The notes beneath the pieces are model-generated. The model worked only from the letters and a program-made list of their open reading frames with translations, searched no databases and was not told the origin of the DNA. A program made the translations under genes and the position numbers. Positions 12,587 to 24,865 of a stretch of DNA of 64,000 nt are shown here, in pieces; position 1 is the first letter of the stretch; each line of letters opens with the position of its first letter. Origin of the DNA: Liquidambar formosana (taxonomy: Eukaryota; Streptophyta; Magnoliopsida; Saxifragales; Altingiaceae). The DNA lies in assembly GCA_039720395.1 (NCBI GenBank), contig CM077832.1, forward strand, positions 29,375,763 to 29,439,762, in the 5' to 3' direction.

Positions 12587-13869
12587 GTATGCATTGTCGT
12601 TGAGTCAATCATTCACTTGATTTACTGTACTAATTTGTATATCAATCCACTACACTACTATGCAACCAAAATTGGGTGTCATGAAAGGAAGAGTCACCTG
12701 GTTGTTTAGAGTACTATTATTAAATTTACCAAATCTGAAATATCTGTTTTTATTATGAGAAAAACGGTTGCATAATTAAATTTTTTTATTGGTGTTACAC
12801 TTGAAGAATTTATGCAGAATTAATTACTCAATTATATTCGCATAATGCCACTTCTATGAGAGGTAAGTATCATGTATGTAAGGAATTTTAATGTGGTCTT
12901 TTGACATGCTTGAAACATTGCTTTTATGTATTATTTAGATATAGATAATTAATGTTAAACGTTATAATTTTTTTTTTTTTTTTTTTCAGTTGATTATAAT
13001 CTTGCATGGATGCTAGACGGTACGGTCAATCGTATTTTATTGATTTAACCATTTTGGGTTTTTTGTGGTTGGAGTATTATGTACCAGCATTTGCATGGCC
13101 GTTTAGAGATTGATCAATTGAGGCTTACTAAAAATTGATTTTAAACTCTTTCTTCATTTTGTATCTATCCATTATTTTTTCTAGCTCAATATTATTCTAG
13201 ACCATCATATATATCTTATGCTACCATTTTATTTTAGATGTTGGGTCACTATTTGAAGTGATTGAGAATGTCATAGCTCATAAAGCTTACCTGGGCCAAT
13301 ATTGTACTAGCTTATTTTTGTAAATGCATTGGCCCGATAAATAAATATTTATATTTTGAATTATGATGGCATACTTGAATGTGAAAATACATGTTTTTTG
13401 GTTTAATTTTCACTAAGCCTTCTACAACTATTTAGTTGATCCTAATTAGATGGGATTAAGGCTTTACTGGAGAAAATTATAAAAATGTTAATTTTGGATG
13501 ATTTTTATGGACCATTTGGAGACATACATTTATATGGAAAAGTGAATATTTTTCTTATCTTATGTGTTCAGAATGAATTGACCCATAAAGGAGTTTTTAT
13601 ATTTTGAGCTGTGGGGCACTTTAATGTAAAAAATATTGAGTTATAGAATTTTTTTCTCAATATATATGTCATGTGTTGATCTCTTATTTTAGAGAAGATA
13701 AAAATTTTCCACATTACAGATGAGGATATGTCCCTTTAATTCTACAGATAGTGGGGGTTTGCAAATTGTAGTTAAGTAGTTCTTTGGACTACTAACATGG
13801 TTTATTACATTAGAGATATCCACTATACTTGAAGGTATAATGATGATGATTGAAACTCTCGATTGAATG

Positions 13870-14330
13870 ATTTTGTGTTTACCACTGATTACGTGTTTAT
13901 TGGGAGATGGAACTATATATTTGTTGAAAAGTCCACCAAGAAGGCAAGCTAATAGCTTTGGCCTCAGTCAGTAAAGAAGCAAGGTAGGTTTTGTGAAATA
14001 TTATTTGAGATATATATGTGAAATTTATCACCATCTGTCTTATTATATTTGTGAGACTACTGCCGTAATTGGCAAAGCCCATATAAATATTATGATGGGA
14101 AATCTAGATCAGTGATATATCATGAGATTATGTTGAGACAATGATCAAAGGCTCTAGCAAGAGAAATTATCTAGATTGATTACATCGAGGGGGATGAGAC
14201 GATTAAAGCCAATAAAATATAAACCGCTTATGAGGATACCCAACCCTGGAGATCCCAAGAACTAGGTTCAAAGGGGAAAACGAATCATAGAGTTGGTTGG
14301 TGGTGAGATGCACAAATTGGAGTTTATACT
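13870..14330 (+). pseudogene. Remnant of Copia pol, RNase H end
   Basis: Broken reading frames retain the order of motifs seen at the RNase H end of plant Copia polyproteins: ALASVSKEAR near 13957-13986 (family pattern ALSSxEAE), a TAAIGKAH-like block followed by YYDGKSR-like codons near 14055-14110, an ALARE-like block near 14154, and a GDPKN...IIELVGG-like tail near 14251-14306. Stops and frameshifts interrupt all of them. It lies between the nested solo LTR and the right LTR, as expected for the 3' end of a Copia internal region. The assignment rests on motif order only. Confidence 0.6.
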
Positions 14331-14785
14331 CTCGGTCTATCCTTATGATTTAGGTGCATCAATTCTGTAACAGATATAAGGATGAGATTATCTCTTAACA
14401 AAATCTGTAGCTCTTATGAGTGGGATGTCATAGTTACAGAAGCATCTTTGATGGATTTTACTTATATGAGTGTGGGAGTGGGGCCGCTTCCTATGAGAAT
14501 TTGGCTTGTTCTCTAGATCGCTCATGAAACTGGGATTAAGCACAAGGTTGTAACGTGCTGGCTTTAAAAAGCTCAAGTTGACACCTGGATTGTCATGTGT
14601 CTGATGCAATTTTTTGTATTCCAAAAGTAGTCATAGTTCAAGATTTGATTCACTATTGGCTCTGGTACAGGAATTGCTGACTTACTAAGTGAAAGTTCAA
14701 GGCATTGTTACCTTCATTAAGCATGATAGTCTATCTTCACCCAGTATGTGTGTGTATTTAATTTTTTTTAAAATAAGTGAGGGAT

Positions 14786-15385
14786 TGTTGGAGTATTTTA
14801 ATAAAAATAATATATTTTAATATATATTATTGCTCTTTGACAGTTGGATTGTAACTCATATTGTATAATTATCATATTATATAATTGCTTCTTATATTTA
14901 CTATACTATTCGTTGGCTTGTGGAGGTTACTCACATTACTTCTATTACATGGAGGTTACATGTGTTAAACTTTATGAGCTGGTGTGGTGTTTAACACACT
15001 AGCTGTTAGGCTTTGGGTAACCGAACGACATTCTTATATAGGGAGATATGTACAATCTTTTTGATAATAAGGGGGTTTTCATTGATAGAGATATACACAA
15101 GTTTATACTATTTCATATGGGTGAAGAAAGGGTGTATTGGTGTGGAGCTTTTGCTCTTCAAATAGTGCAGATTCGTTGAGTTTATAGTGTAAGTGGTTGG
15201 ACTATTGTATCCTGCGGCGACATGCTATCTACTACATCAGACTAGCTTCCGCAGAGGCACGAATCGTCTTAAAGAAAGCAAGATACCCGTGCGTCAACCC
15301 ACCACTTCGCTTTTATCGGTAATATTTTTTCATCATTATTTTTTATCATGATTTTTATTTATGATTTTCTTGAGAATCCCCAATA
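14786..15385 (+). repeat. Right LTR of the outer Copia element
   Basis: A full-length 600-bp LTR. It starts TGTTGGAG after the polypurine-like tract and ends CCCCAATA, where the expected terminal CA has become TA. It is the direct-repeat partner of 7006-7523. Confidence 0.82.
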
Positions 15386-15390
15386 GTGGC

Positions 15391-16432
15391 CACACACCAT
15401 TTACCCTTTGTCACTCTGTCCTCTTTAGGCTTTCTCTTTCAGCTTTTATCTTGATAGATACAAATCTAGTCCTAACCAGAGAGTAGTTACTCCCTTTCCT
15501 ACTCTGGTGCTTACGACAAATTTCTTCTAATATAACGAAAGGCATGAACATATTCTTCCTTCTAATATGTAAGACCTTTTGTATCCATGAAAGAAGGCTG
15601 AAAAGGATGGGCATTAGCTATGAAAGAGTACGTAAAGGTCAGAATGCTTATGGCCACTCACCACAATTTTACTCTCTACCTTTCATTTGACCCACAATTC
15701 CAACCAGGTTCAAGTTCTGCAATTCATTTACTCAGATTTCCGTCCTTTCAAAATGTCGAACCCATAGGCAGTAAGGCATCACCTCTAAAAGTTGGAAATC
15801 TTCACTATAAATAGTAGGTTTGGGGTGTAATACATAAGCAAGCGACCAAAACAAGGGAAAAGCCAGATGTCCCCTAGAGTTCCCTTCATTGGGACTCTTT
15901 TGAGACCCTAAAACTAAGGGTAGCCTTGCCCTACTGAAGTGTTTGGGAGAACTCCGGGTGCTACCTGACAACAATTTGCAAGATGAAGTTGCTGTGTAAA
16001 TGTTAATTAAGGGTACCCAACCCTGCTGAAGTATTCCTCTCTCTCTCTCTCTCTTGTCTTTTTTTTTTGGGTTAACATTTTTTGTCTCTCAATTCCTTGC
16101 ATTTTGTCAATTGAATATCTAATGTTAGCTACACTGCCTAGCATTTTATATTCCAATATATCATAATTCCTAGAAACTATGTTCCTCAGAGGGAATTCCA
16201 CTTCCCATGTTTTCCACTTTGAAAATTTATGGACAACCATTTTGAAGGGTTTTTAGTCATATACAAACTAACAATTGAAAAGAACAACGAATTAAATCTT
16301 CTGCACATGTTTGTTCATATTAGAAATTTATTTCTTCCCCTTTTTGAGATTTTCAAATTTCATAATTAGGATGACTATGGGATAAATTAACAGTGTTGTA
16401 AACAAAGAGGAGTTTACAAAACCAGTGGCTAG
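15391..16432. other. Intergenic stretch downstream of the F-box gene; possible promoter
   Basis: A TATA-like TATAAATAG lies near 15805-15813, followed by transcript-like sequence on the plus strand, but no coding frame of any length follows. A CT microsatellite lies at about 16036-16054. Nothing else is recognised. Confidence 0.4.
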
Positions 16433-18141
16433 CTACAAAGACCCTCTGCCTTCCAGTGGACAAGTTTCTTTTATTATTTGCTCAAAGACCCTCTGCCTTC
16501 CAACGATGGTCCATGCATCACAAGCTTCTAAAACATCCCATTTTCCATCCCCCATGTAGTACCTCCGACGTGGGTCAATCTCCATCCTATCAAGTGTCAT
16601 CTCATTGTTTAGTAGATAAATTGCAACCTCAATCTCGCTCAAGTAACCACGCGTTCCAGTAATCACAACTTCCTTGAGATGATTGTGGGGGAACATAGGA
16701 GGCTTCCTAATTTCTCTTGGTTCTTCTACATAATCATAGGTGCGTAGCTGTCATGAGGATCAACGACACAATTACAATCACCAAATATCTTTCTTTTCCC
16801 TTTATTACTTGGACTAACAAAGAAAATAAAATGCCCAGTGTATTGTTGAGATTTTTAAGAATAATTAAATATAATGAAGAAGCTTACATGCAATTCTAAT
16901 ATTTGCAGTAAAGGAGATGCCTTGAGAAGAGTTGCTATCCACAGAAGCTCTCGTTTAAATATGGCTATCTCAATAAATGTTAAATTTTTTAGATTAGGAA
17001 ATGTGGGCAACCTCTCTGGATAATCCCAGCCTGAACCATCAAAGAACAAAATGTTATTAAGAAAAAGTAAGCGAAAATATGCTCCGCCGGCCAGTCACAA
17101 ATGTTTAAGCATTAACCAACCTCCAAGTAACAGCTACAGGGGAGTAACAAAGTCTCGAGCTGGGGAAGAACAATAGGAAGACTAGAGAGTGTCCAAACCA
17201 TGCCTTCACCCACCCTCCAATGATTAACAGAACTATGTACAGTCTTCAGTTGGGGGACATTATTGAACAATACGTTTATCGTGAAGTAGGCCTTGTATTC
17301 CAACTTCTCAAGATCAATGCCATTGATTTCGATCACACCTGAGTCGAAACAATCATACACATTCAGTCGACGACACAATGGATGCCTGATCGCCAAATGC
17401 TCTATGTTTGCACATTCGTATAAACTCAACCATTCGAGGACACAACAATTTGAGAGGAGATTACGTAGATTTTCATCTGACTTCAAATTTACGCCCATGA
17501 GATCAAGCGTTGTGAGGGTGTTAAAACCAAGGAAAGTAGGTGCAAGATTGCAATATGCCAATCGCAGGCACTTTAAGGATGACCTTATGCCTCTTGCAGT
17601 CCTATCGTCACGCATGCAGAAGGATATCACAAGGAAAATCATATGACTCATCGTTACCTGGGGCATGGAAAAAACCGTCTTCTAACAAACCCAGATTGAG
17701 CTCTTCGATTCCTCTTGATATAGTAAATTTGATCCATTGATCAAGATAACTACCATACTCATCGTGGCAAAAATTGAAGTATACCTTGAGTTTTTCAACC
17801 TTAAGGACGTCTGAGTTAAGATGCAGTAAGAAATGGTGGACAGAATTCAAGAAGGCAATCATTCTTTTCCATGTAAAGCTATACAGCTGGTCACAAGTAA
17901 ACATGGTGTTGTTGCAAGTGTCAGAATACCCTTTTGTATCCAGCATGTTGTCCACATCAAAATTAAGGTTGGAAAGAGATGTAGTCCAAAGGTACCTCCA
18001 TCTAGTCGAGAGTACACTAGTCCTTACTGCTTCTCTCATTGTGAGAAATGATAAGATGATGCCGAGAAGATTGTCGGGAAGTTGGCTTATTCGATCATCG
18101 TCTTCTATGATCCTCTGTTTCTTTGGTTGCTTTTCCTCCAT
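16433..18141 (-). pseudogene. F-box/LRR/FBD-repeat protein gene with a frameshift
   Basis: It would encode an SCF ubiquitin-ligase substrate adaptor of the plant F-box/FBD/LRR family. The preferred start is the Met at 18141 ([10 protein letters not shown]), just before the F-box ([18 protein letters not shown], then [14 protein letters not shown]); an in-frame Met at 18204 would add 21 residues. Leucine-rich segments follow (LKCLRLAYCNLAPTFLGF, LTTLDLMGV). Splice sites fit: donor near 17122, acceptor near 17037 (TTCAG before GWDYPERLP), donor near 16889, acceptor near 16732 (TGTAG). The last exon holds an FBD-type end (HNHLKEVVITG, then AIYLLNN, MEIDPR). Near 17610-17660 the frame shifts by one base: one frame ends [10 protein letters not shown], and the LRR part continues in another. 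This is either a genuine inactivating lesion or a sequence error; otherwise gene structure is intact. Confidence 0.8.
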
Positions 18142-18224
18142 AACAGATTGATGCTCTGATAAACCCCTTGTTAACCAAAGTATGGTGCTAGAACTTTGAG
18201 ACAATAGTCCTGGAGATGGAAATT

Positions 18225-18230
18225 GTGTGC

Positions 18231-18271
<41 letters not shown>

Positions 18272-18272
18272 T
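18225..18272. repeat. GT/GA compound microsatellite upstream of the F-box gene
   Basis: Runs of GT followed by GA lie about 85 bp upstream of the chosen start, probably in the promoter or 5' UTR (CA then CT on the gene strand). Such tracts are length-polymorphic. Confidence 0.85.
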
Positions 18273-18505
18273 CTACAGCTTAACCATATACGTTTCTTTT
18301 GATCTTTCAAGTGTAAATGATTACTGAGTCCAACTAACCAGATGGACACCCGTGATGTATTTTTATGGATACATGTCCGAGTGTTCACGGAATGTCATGT
18401 AGGTGTTTTCCATAATTAGATCGATCACATGCAACGGTAAGTCCTTGGAGTAGGACACTTATTATTGAGCACAATACTACTACAGCGTTATACAAGTCTG
18501 CCTTG

Positions 18506-18903
18506 TGTCACGAGTCAGGTCTCCAACCCAAAAGGCTAGCCCATTAGGTGGAGTTGCCCTCCCCACTTATATGCCTAAGATTCCCCCAGTGCCTATCCGA
18601 TGTGGGACAGAGATCCATGACATTCTCCCCCACCCAACCCGCATGACGCCCTCGTCGTGGTTGGGCCCACCCTACCTACCTGTCCGCACCCCGTACCCCT
18701 TGCGAATCGCATACGCCCTCAGTACCCCGTGGGCCAGGCGCTTGGCGTGACATCGGATAAGGGACCAGATTGGCTCTGATACCACTTGTCACGGGTCGGG
18801 TCTCCAACCCAAAAGGTTAACCCATTAGGTGGAGTTGCCCTCCCCACTTATATGCCCAAGATTCCTCCAGTGCCTATCCGATGTGGGACAGAGATCCATG
18901 ACA
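18506..18903 (-). mobile_element. Complete TRIM (terminal-repeat retrotransposon in miniature)
   Basis: Two direct repeats of 117 bp (18506-18622 and 18787-18903) differ at only a few positions. On the minus strand each LTR starts TGTCATGGATC and ends CCGTGACA. Just inside the right LTR, minus strand, lies TGGTATCAGAGCCA (about 18771-18784), a match to the initiator-tRNA-Met primer-binding site. Just before the left LTR lies the purine-rich GGGTGGGGGAGAA polypurine tract. CTTG occurs at 18502-18505 and 18904-18907, a possible 4-bp duplication. At 398 bp with no coding capacity, all parts of a TRIM are present. The LTR contains a TATA-like CATATAAG. Confidence 0.92.
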
Positions 18904-18907
18904 CTTG

Positions 18908-19714
18908 GCATGGCATTTATTGGCAATCAAAGAACAAAAAAAAAAAACAAACAACTTAGTGGTCATGGTCAAGCTATGAACAATAAGTTGATTCAATGTG
19001 CGACGCCTATGCACCTGGCAAACTAAGGTGAGTCAGCCTTGGCCAAAATCATTTTATAAAGCTTGAATTAGCACCTAGCTCGCCCATACTAACCCCAAGG
19101 TAGAGTTACAAAAGAACCAATCCTCTCGTTTACAGCTCATGAGCAGACTTGATAAGCACTCAGTTCAAAGTCGGTCAACTATTAAATAAGCCAAGCTCAA
19201 GCCTAAATTGCCCAAGGTAGTGCTTCTGTGCTAGGCTAGAAACTAGTCCGTCTAAAATTCACAAGTTTTAGGGCCTGCCAAAACTCAATCCGTAGAGAGT
19301 AATTAATCAGCAGTAAGCACTAACATATATTTTCTTCAAAATACGGGAATGATAAATTGTTACATCATGCACATGGATTAATTGATGCCAAAATATTACA
19401 GAAATACTTATCCAAAAAAATTTAACTTTTCAAAAAAAAAAAAAAAAAAATACAGAAATACTATCAAGCTGCCATGGTAAGAAACATGGAGAAGATGAAT
19501 CCATGGCTGCTTGAACATATCTGGATTTTCCAAGAGGCCTAATGTGTATTAGCCAAATGAGAAAATGCCAACCTTACTTAACTTTGTAACTGTTCTTACC
19601 GGCTGAACAGAAGCTGAATCTCACACGCACTTTAATGGTCAATAATTCCAGCAATAAGTTCACTTGCTAACATCACATACTTAGTTTGTATTACTAAACT
19701 AAAATTCCAATGTC

Positions 19715-19767
<53 letters not shown>

Positions 19768-19808
19768 AACACACATTCTTCAGTTATATTTTATAATTAG
19801 TCTGTTAC
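18908..19808. other. Intergenic stretch with an AT/AC microsatellite
   Basis: An A run lies near 19431-19450 and a compound AT/AC/AT microsatellite at about 19715-19767. No gene was recognised. Confidence 0.6.
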
Positions 19809-19809
19809 C

Positions 19810-19905
19810 ATGGCTTTTATTTTGACCCAAAACAACCATGGCATACTTGTTATCCTCCTCATGGCACTGTGTTTATCTACAGTTGTGAATTATACCGGCG
19901 CAGAA
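19810..19905 (+). CDS. Possible first exon of a secreted protein (signal peptide)
   Basis: An ATG at 19810 opens a short frame with a polar start, a hydrophobic core (GILVILLMALCLSTVV) and then NYTGAE, followed directly by GTAAGC, a good plant splice donor. This is the architecture of a signal-peptide exon. AT-rich TATA-like sequence lies 25-40 bp upstream. I do not find a matching second exon; the next recognisable coding piece (20210-20343) is VPS29, a cytosolic protein, so the two should not be joined. It may be a relict or a chance frame. Confidence 0.25.
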
Positions 19906-20209
19906 GTAAGCACTTCTTGTCCTTCGCAGCCTCTCTTTCGCACTTCCATATTGAAGCATAACTAGTACGTTCTAATTAGTACGTGCTCTGAGGTGAAGGG
20001 TTTGATTATGACAATGTGTTGCTATGTTTTCTACTCATGTTCCTTGGAATAAAACCCTTGTCGACCCATGTGTGTGTGTATAGTGTACTATGCCTTTTGC
20101 TAGGGAAAATGTGGGGTTGCTATATTTTTCACCATTTAAGGGCTATATATGTATGTTCTTATATATTTCCAGCACTAGTCCTAATCCTCCTTTGATTAAC
20201 ATTTTGTAG

Positions 20210-20343
20210 GTTATTCCCTGGGGGGACTTGGATTCACTGGCAATGCTACAAAGCAGTTGGATGTGGACATCCTAGTGAATGGTCACACCCACCAGTGCAA
20301 AGCCTACAAACATGAGGGCGGTCCGGTCTTGTTATAAATCCTG
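20210..20343 (+). pseudogene. VPS29: VPS29 (retromer subunit) exon fragment, frameshifted
   Basis: VPS29 is the metallophosphoesterase-fold subunit of the retromer sorting complex on endosomes. After a TTTTGTAG splice acceptor the frame reads VIPWGDLDSLAMLQ, then after a one-base shift QLDVDILVNGHTHQCKAYKH, then EGG. This is the conserved segment including GHTHQ (usually VTGHTHQFKAYKHEGG). A further break before VINPG leaves only TTATAAATCCTG recognisable. The preceding exons and the C-terminal exon are not nearby. Retention of the intron acceptor shows a DNA-level duplication, not a retrocopy. Confidence 0.85.
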
Positions 20344-22167
20344 AATGTTTGGGCTGAGGTCCTAGCTGCTCGTCTACTAGACGACGTCTAGTAAAAAGAG
20401 CAGCAGAAGGGAAGCATTTCGTGCCCACTATGCTTTTGCAATCTCGGTTAGACTTGCTTCAAATTGATGATTCTGAAGGGATACTTAAGGTTGATGCTAC
20501 CTTGAGGCCTCAGGCCATTGTGAACACCATACAAGCTATGGGAATTCCTCACCAATGGGACAATTGTGAAAAGTTTTTTTTGAGAATCTCACTAGGCTAT
20601 AGCATTGTTTGGTACCACGAAAACTAGATCCTGGTCATGGTTTTTGAAAGAATACCCCCCATACTATTGTTTTTGGGGCACAAGAAGACTGATACTCTCA
20701 TCATATTTGGTAACTATGGAAGTTAATTTAATGAAAGGTTATAGAGAAGTCCAACTTAGATCATGTTTAGAGCATATTAAATATTGCACTTATGTTAAAT
20801 AAATTCTTCACTTCCCCATATAGAAGGATTTTTTATTTAGTTTTTGTGCAACATTGTTTCCAGAATATAGTTTGGATAGACATAATTCGTTCTTCCCTCT
20901 TGCATACATATGTCAACCAAAATAGCTCAATGCCATCTAAGCACTCACTCTCGATTTTATTTTTGGTTAAATTTGAAGGAAAACAACTGCAGTTCTTGAT
21001 GCAATTTGTTCCCCAGACAGTAGGCTGCCTCATTCATTTATCTTCTGATATGCATTACTTAATTAAGCAGTTAGAGTAATACCTAGGTTGATAATTTTGC
21101 AGGCATTACATCCAGATATTAATTTTTCCTGGTTTTATTCATTTTTTCAACAAATTATAACTACTTTGTTTGCACCATGGGAGACAGAGATGCTGAATGT
21201 CATGACTCTTGGCATGAGGTATAAAAGTCTTACCCATGTATATTTATGTTAAACCATTTACCAAGAGATTGAATTGTATATTGCATACATATTGGAAGAA
21301 GACTATTGTGTAATTATTGGGCACTGAATTTTGTCCAGAAATAAGGTGAAATTATCATCTTCAAAGAACTTGTGTCTATAAATGTAGATATATGCTTGTA
21401 GGTTGATGATTCTCATGTGGGAAACTTATACCTCTGCTTTGGAGGAAAGATTCTGCTTTCAGCAATGGATAAGGAAGCATAGCCAAACAGGAACTTGACA
21501 TAGAACCACTTGTTCTAGTGATGTCGGGGCTCCTTGTTATTTTAGTGATGTCTTGGCAAATTGGTTATCTCAAACTCTTCCTTCTTTCCTTTTTTTGGTT
21601 CAATCAGATGGGTTCAAACCCTTAACCTATCCTAATTCTACCCTTTACCCCACCCTCCCTCAGAACTAGGCTAGCCCTAGTGCTTCAAACTCTTCTTTCT
21701 TTAACTGAATAGTATGTCATACTACCTGGAATATATCAGGGTTTTTGACAGGTTCACATATAATTAAGACATTTCAGACTGATTTAGCAATGTTGCCTTA
21801 TTCTTGCTCAGGATATATCATGTATATTTCCATGTCTTGCGCTTGATTTTCTCTAGTCATGCTAATGTGTAGATTCTATGCATCTGAACCCAATAATCTA
21901 ACAAGCTCAAATATCTGTTATTCCAACATTTAACTTAATTTGACCAAAGTAATCTTATTAAATATATATGCTACTTCCCCATTGCCCTACTGTTCAAAAA
22001 TACGGAGTTGGGGAAAAGAGAGTAAATTTTTTCAGGAGTCACTAAGGGATCAAACTAATAGACAAACAAATTTAAAAACCTAAACTTTCTAGAAAGTAAA
22101 TTTTGTCAGTGGGAGTCACTAAGGGATCAAACCTAATAAAACATATTTAAAAACCCGACTTTTTAGA
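20344..22167. other. Intergenic stretch with unassigned open frames
   Basis: A plus-strand frame near 20400-20625 (including LLQIDDSEGILKVDATLRPQ) looks coding-like in composition, but I cannot assign it. A short frame near 21176-21218 (ETEMLNVMTLGMR) is followed by GT, so it could be an exon edge. A 25-30-bp segment is repeated near 22033-22063 and 22098-22128 (TCACTAAGGGATCAAAC). No complete gene is supported. Confidence 0.4.
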
Positions 22168-24724
22168 TTAATTGTGGCTCATTAAAATTTCCTTGCAGAT
22201 CTGATCAAGTACTGAAAGGAACTCCTTCAATGCTATGAAGATTTTGAATGGATGAGCTTCTTCCTCAGCTGGGTTTTCATTGAAATGCTCAATTATCTCC
22301 TTCACTAGAGAAAGGGCAGAACTCTCTTGGGCTTGAATCCTCGCAATCTCCTCCTCAGCTTTTTGCGTGAATCCCTTCATTGAATGTGAAAATTTTTTGC
22401 TGCTTTTGTCCAGCGGCATTGCTTCATTCCATCTCTTCACATCCTCAACATTCTTAATTCCCTTGAAAAGATCTGAGGCATAACTGCTAAGATCATTGAA
22501 ATCAATGGTGGCAGCTTTCTTCACCTTGGTGAGCTCAGACCTGAGACTTGTAACAGCTTGCAGGTCAAGTTTCATACGCTTGCATGATGGACAGAAACGA
22601 GAACAAATATCCTTAACAGCCATATGCAACAGTGTAGACCTCTGATCAGTGGCCTTGACACTGATCAACTCGAGGAGAGTGTCAAACTTGCATGCATGGG
22701 CATCACCATGGCTTATCCCAGCCTTGAGCACAACATCTAAAAGCTTCAAGAATGTACTATTGTTCCTCAGTTCCTTGCAGACTGCCTATAAAGGAAGAAA
22801 AAAAAGTACTTAAAAAAAAAAACTATATATGAGATCATGGGAAGGTCAATTATGCATTTTTCACTTTGAGGAAATATATACCTGTACATTAAAGGACATA
22901 CTAGAAAAATTGCTTCTCATTCATAGTAGTTTGATTACAAGTTACAACCAACTCATTAGTGGATTTTTATAGAAAGCAAGAAAGAATAACATGAAACTAC
23001 ATAATGATAAAATTACATAAAGAAGGAAATGAATCAAATTTTTCTGACTTCTAACCTCGATCCTTGATATGGTCTATTTTGATTCATTTTCATATTCTCT
23101 TTATTCGTTGACTATCATGTCTTGATTTATTTCCTCAATACTCCCTTTTAGATTTATGAAGATTTTAAATAAAAATGTTCTTCAGTTTGATGCCGAATGA
23201 TGAAAGATATATATCATTGTTGATGCAAATGAATACATAAACCATATGTAAATATATGGATACTTATGGATTGATGGATTTATGCATACATTTATAATTA
23301 AAGCTGTGGTAAAAAGCTTCTACCAGAGTGTTTATTGGTACAACTTAAAATTTATTTGTAAGGTGCTATGTACCTTTTAAATGATTGGAAAAGTGTTGTC
23401 AAACATAAACACCAACTAATCACAGTATGAATTAATCAACTTGGAAAATGAAATTATATGAAGAAAAAGAGAAGATATATGGATTTATTTACCTTTATAC
23501 TTTCATACGATTTCATGAGGAACTCAACTTGAGTATTGAAGTTGGTTATATAAAACAACACTTCTATCCTCTTGAATGCGAAAGGAACAACCAGCAATGC
23601 CCTCATAAACCTCTCAGCCGGATCAAGCTTTATGGGTGAATCGTCTCTATATCCTTTGAATTTGCATTCCTCCTCTTTATTTGGAGCGAACTTCAGTAAA
23701 CTTCCCAAAATCTCAACATCAAGAGCATTCGTGCTGCCTGGTAACAAGTAGAAAATATTTTACATTAATGAATCCCTAACCTTTCAAAGACACAAATTAA
23801 ATACTGATTAGTTTTCTACTGTCTTTTTGGTGCAAAGGCTATGGCTTATTTTTTTAAATGGAATGAAATAAACTAAGAATTTATTATCTCTTGCTTCACC
23901 AATATTAATTGTAATATTAATGTGCTATATTGTTAAAGTATTTGCAGCATACCCAGTCTATCTTGGAAATTAGATTGCAATCCAAAATTAACACGATTGT
24001 AGGTGAGTTATGCAGTCAATAACATGCCCACAAAGTAAACAGGATATTACAGAATCTTGAATGAATCAGTTCGTAAGGAATTAGAGGTAAGAGAAATTGA
24101 GGAGAAGATAAGAGAAAGTTAACTACAGGTAATCTTGCCATGTGTGCTAACATCCATTGACCAAACTATTGCATGGTAAAATGGTTCCAGTTAATGTACT
24201 TTAAGGACAAGGAAGAGAACCGAAAATAACTCGGGCTGATGAGATTTGAGATGATACATGATAGATTTAATTTAACGGAAGCACATTGTTGCCCTAGAGG
24301 CCTAGATATAGTGGAATGGCGGAAAAATGATCTGTGTAGCCAACCCCAAAAATAATTTGCTATAAAACTGTTGAACTGAGTTGAAATTTTTTATTTTTTT
24401 ATTTTTTTGAGTTGAATTATTTTATTTGTTCCACACAGGAGCATCTGTGTTTGAAAATCAAGGTAATTTAATCAAATACCTAAGTGTCATAAAACCATGC
24501 TTAAAGGATGGAGAAAATAGAGGAAAGACTAAAGAAAGAGTCATTGACAAACCTACAACTAGCAAGGCTAGAAAATAAGTTTTCTGCTCAAATGAAATTT
24601 TAAATGCAACCTAGCTATAACTTTTAAATTAATATTATATACACAAAGACCAAATTAATTTGACTTAAAAAAAATAAAATAAAAAAATACGCTATTGAAA
24701 TAAGAGAAAATAAAAAAGTAACGA

Positions 24725-24865
24725 CATGTTTGGATAAGGAATTTCTAAGCAGAATTTGTCTTTAAAATGGAATTTGTAAAATTCTTATAAGAAAATTTCT
24801 TATAAAATTCTTACAAATTCTATTTCAAAGACAAATTCTGCCTAGAAATTCCTTCTCCAAACATG
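24725..24865. mobile_element. Hairpin MITE in a formin intron
   Basis: The 141-bp stretch is almost entirely one inverted repeat: the arm starting CATGTTTGGATAAGGAATTT pairs with the arm ending CTCCAAACATG at 24865, with about 65-70 bp per arm and a few mismatches. No convincing target duplication is visible, so the superfamily is undecided. Confidence 0.7.

Larger units (their letters stand above)
6992..15390 (+). mobile_element. Degenerate Copia LTR retrotransposon (outer layer of a nested stack)
   Basis: Two direct repeats bound it: a 5'-truncated LTR at about 7006-7523 and a full 600-bp LTR at 14786-15385. The right LTR starts TGTTGG directly after a purine-rich stretch (AAATAAGTGAGGGAT), as at a Copia polypurine tract and 3' LTR start. 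The left LTR ends CCCCAACA and the right one CCCCAATA. GTGGC follows the right LTR (15386-15390) and also occurs at 6992-6996, next to the truncated left LTR, which may be the remains of a target duplication. The internal part survives only as 7524-8239 and 12592-14785, split by a later solo LTR. No usual primer-binding site is visible after the left LTR. Confidence 0.8.

Noticed and set aside
18505..19026. Plus-strand frames through the TRIM (81 and 65 residues)
   Set aside because: They lie across LTR, primer-binding site and flank of a non-coding element.
20344..20630. Terpene synthase N-terminal fragment (IVNTIQAMGIPHQW resembles a helix of that family)
   Set aside because: Too short and without RRX8W, DDXXD or neighbouring helices.
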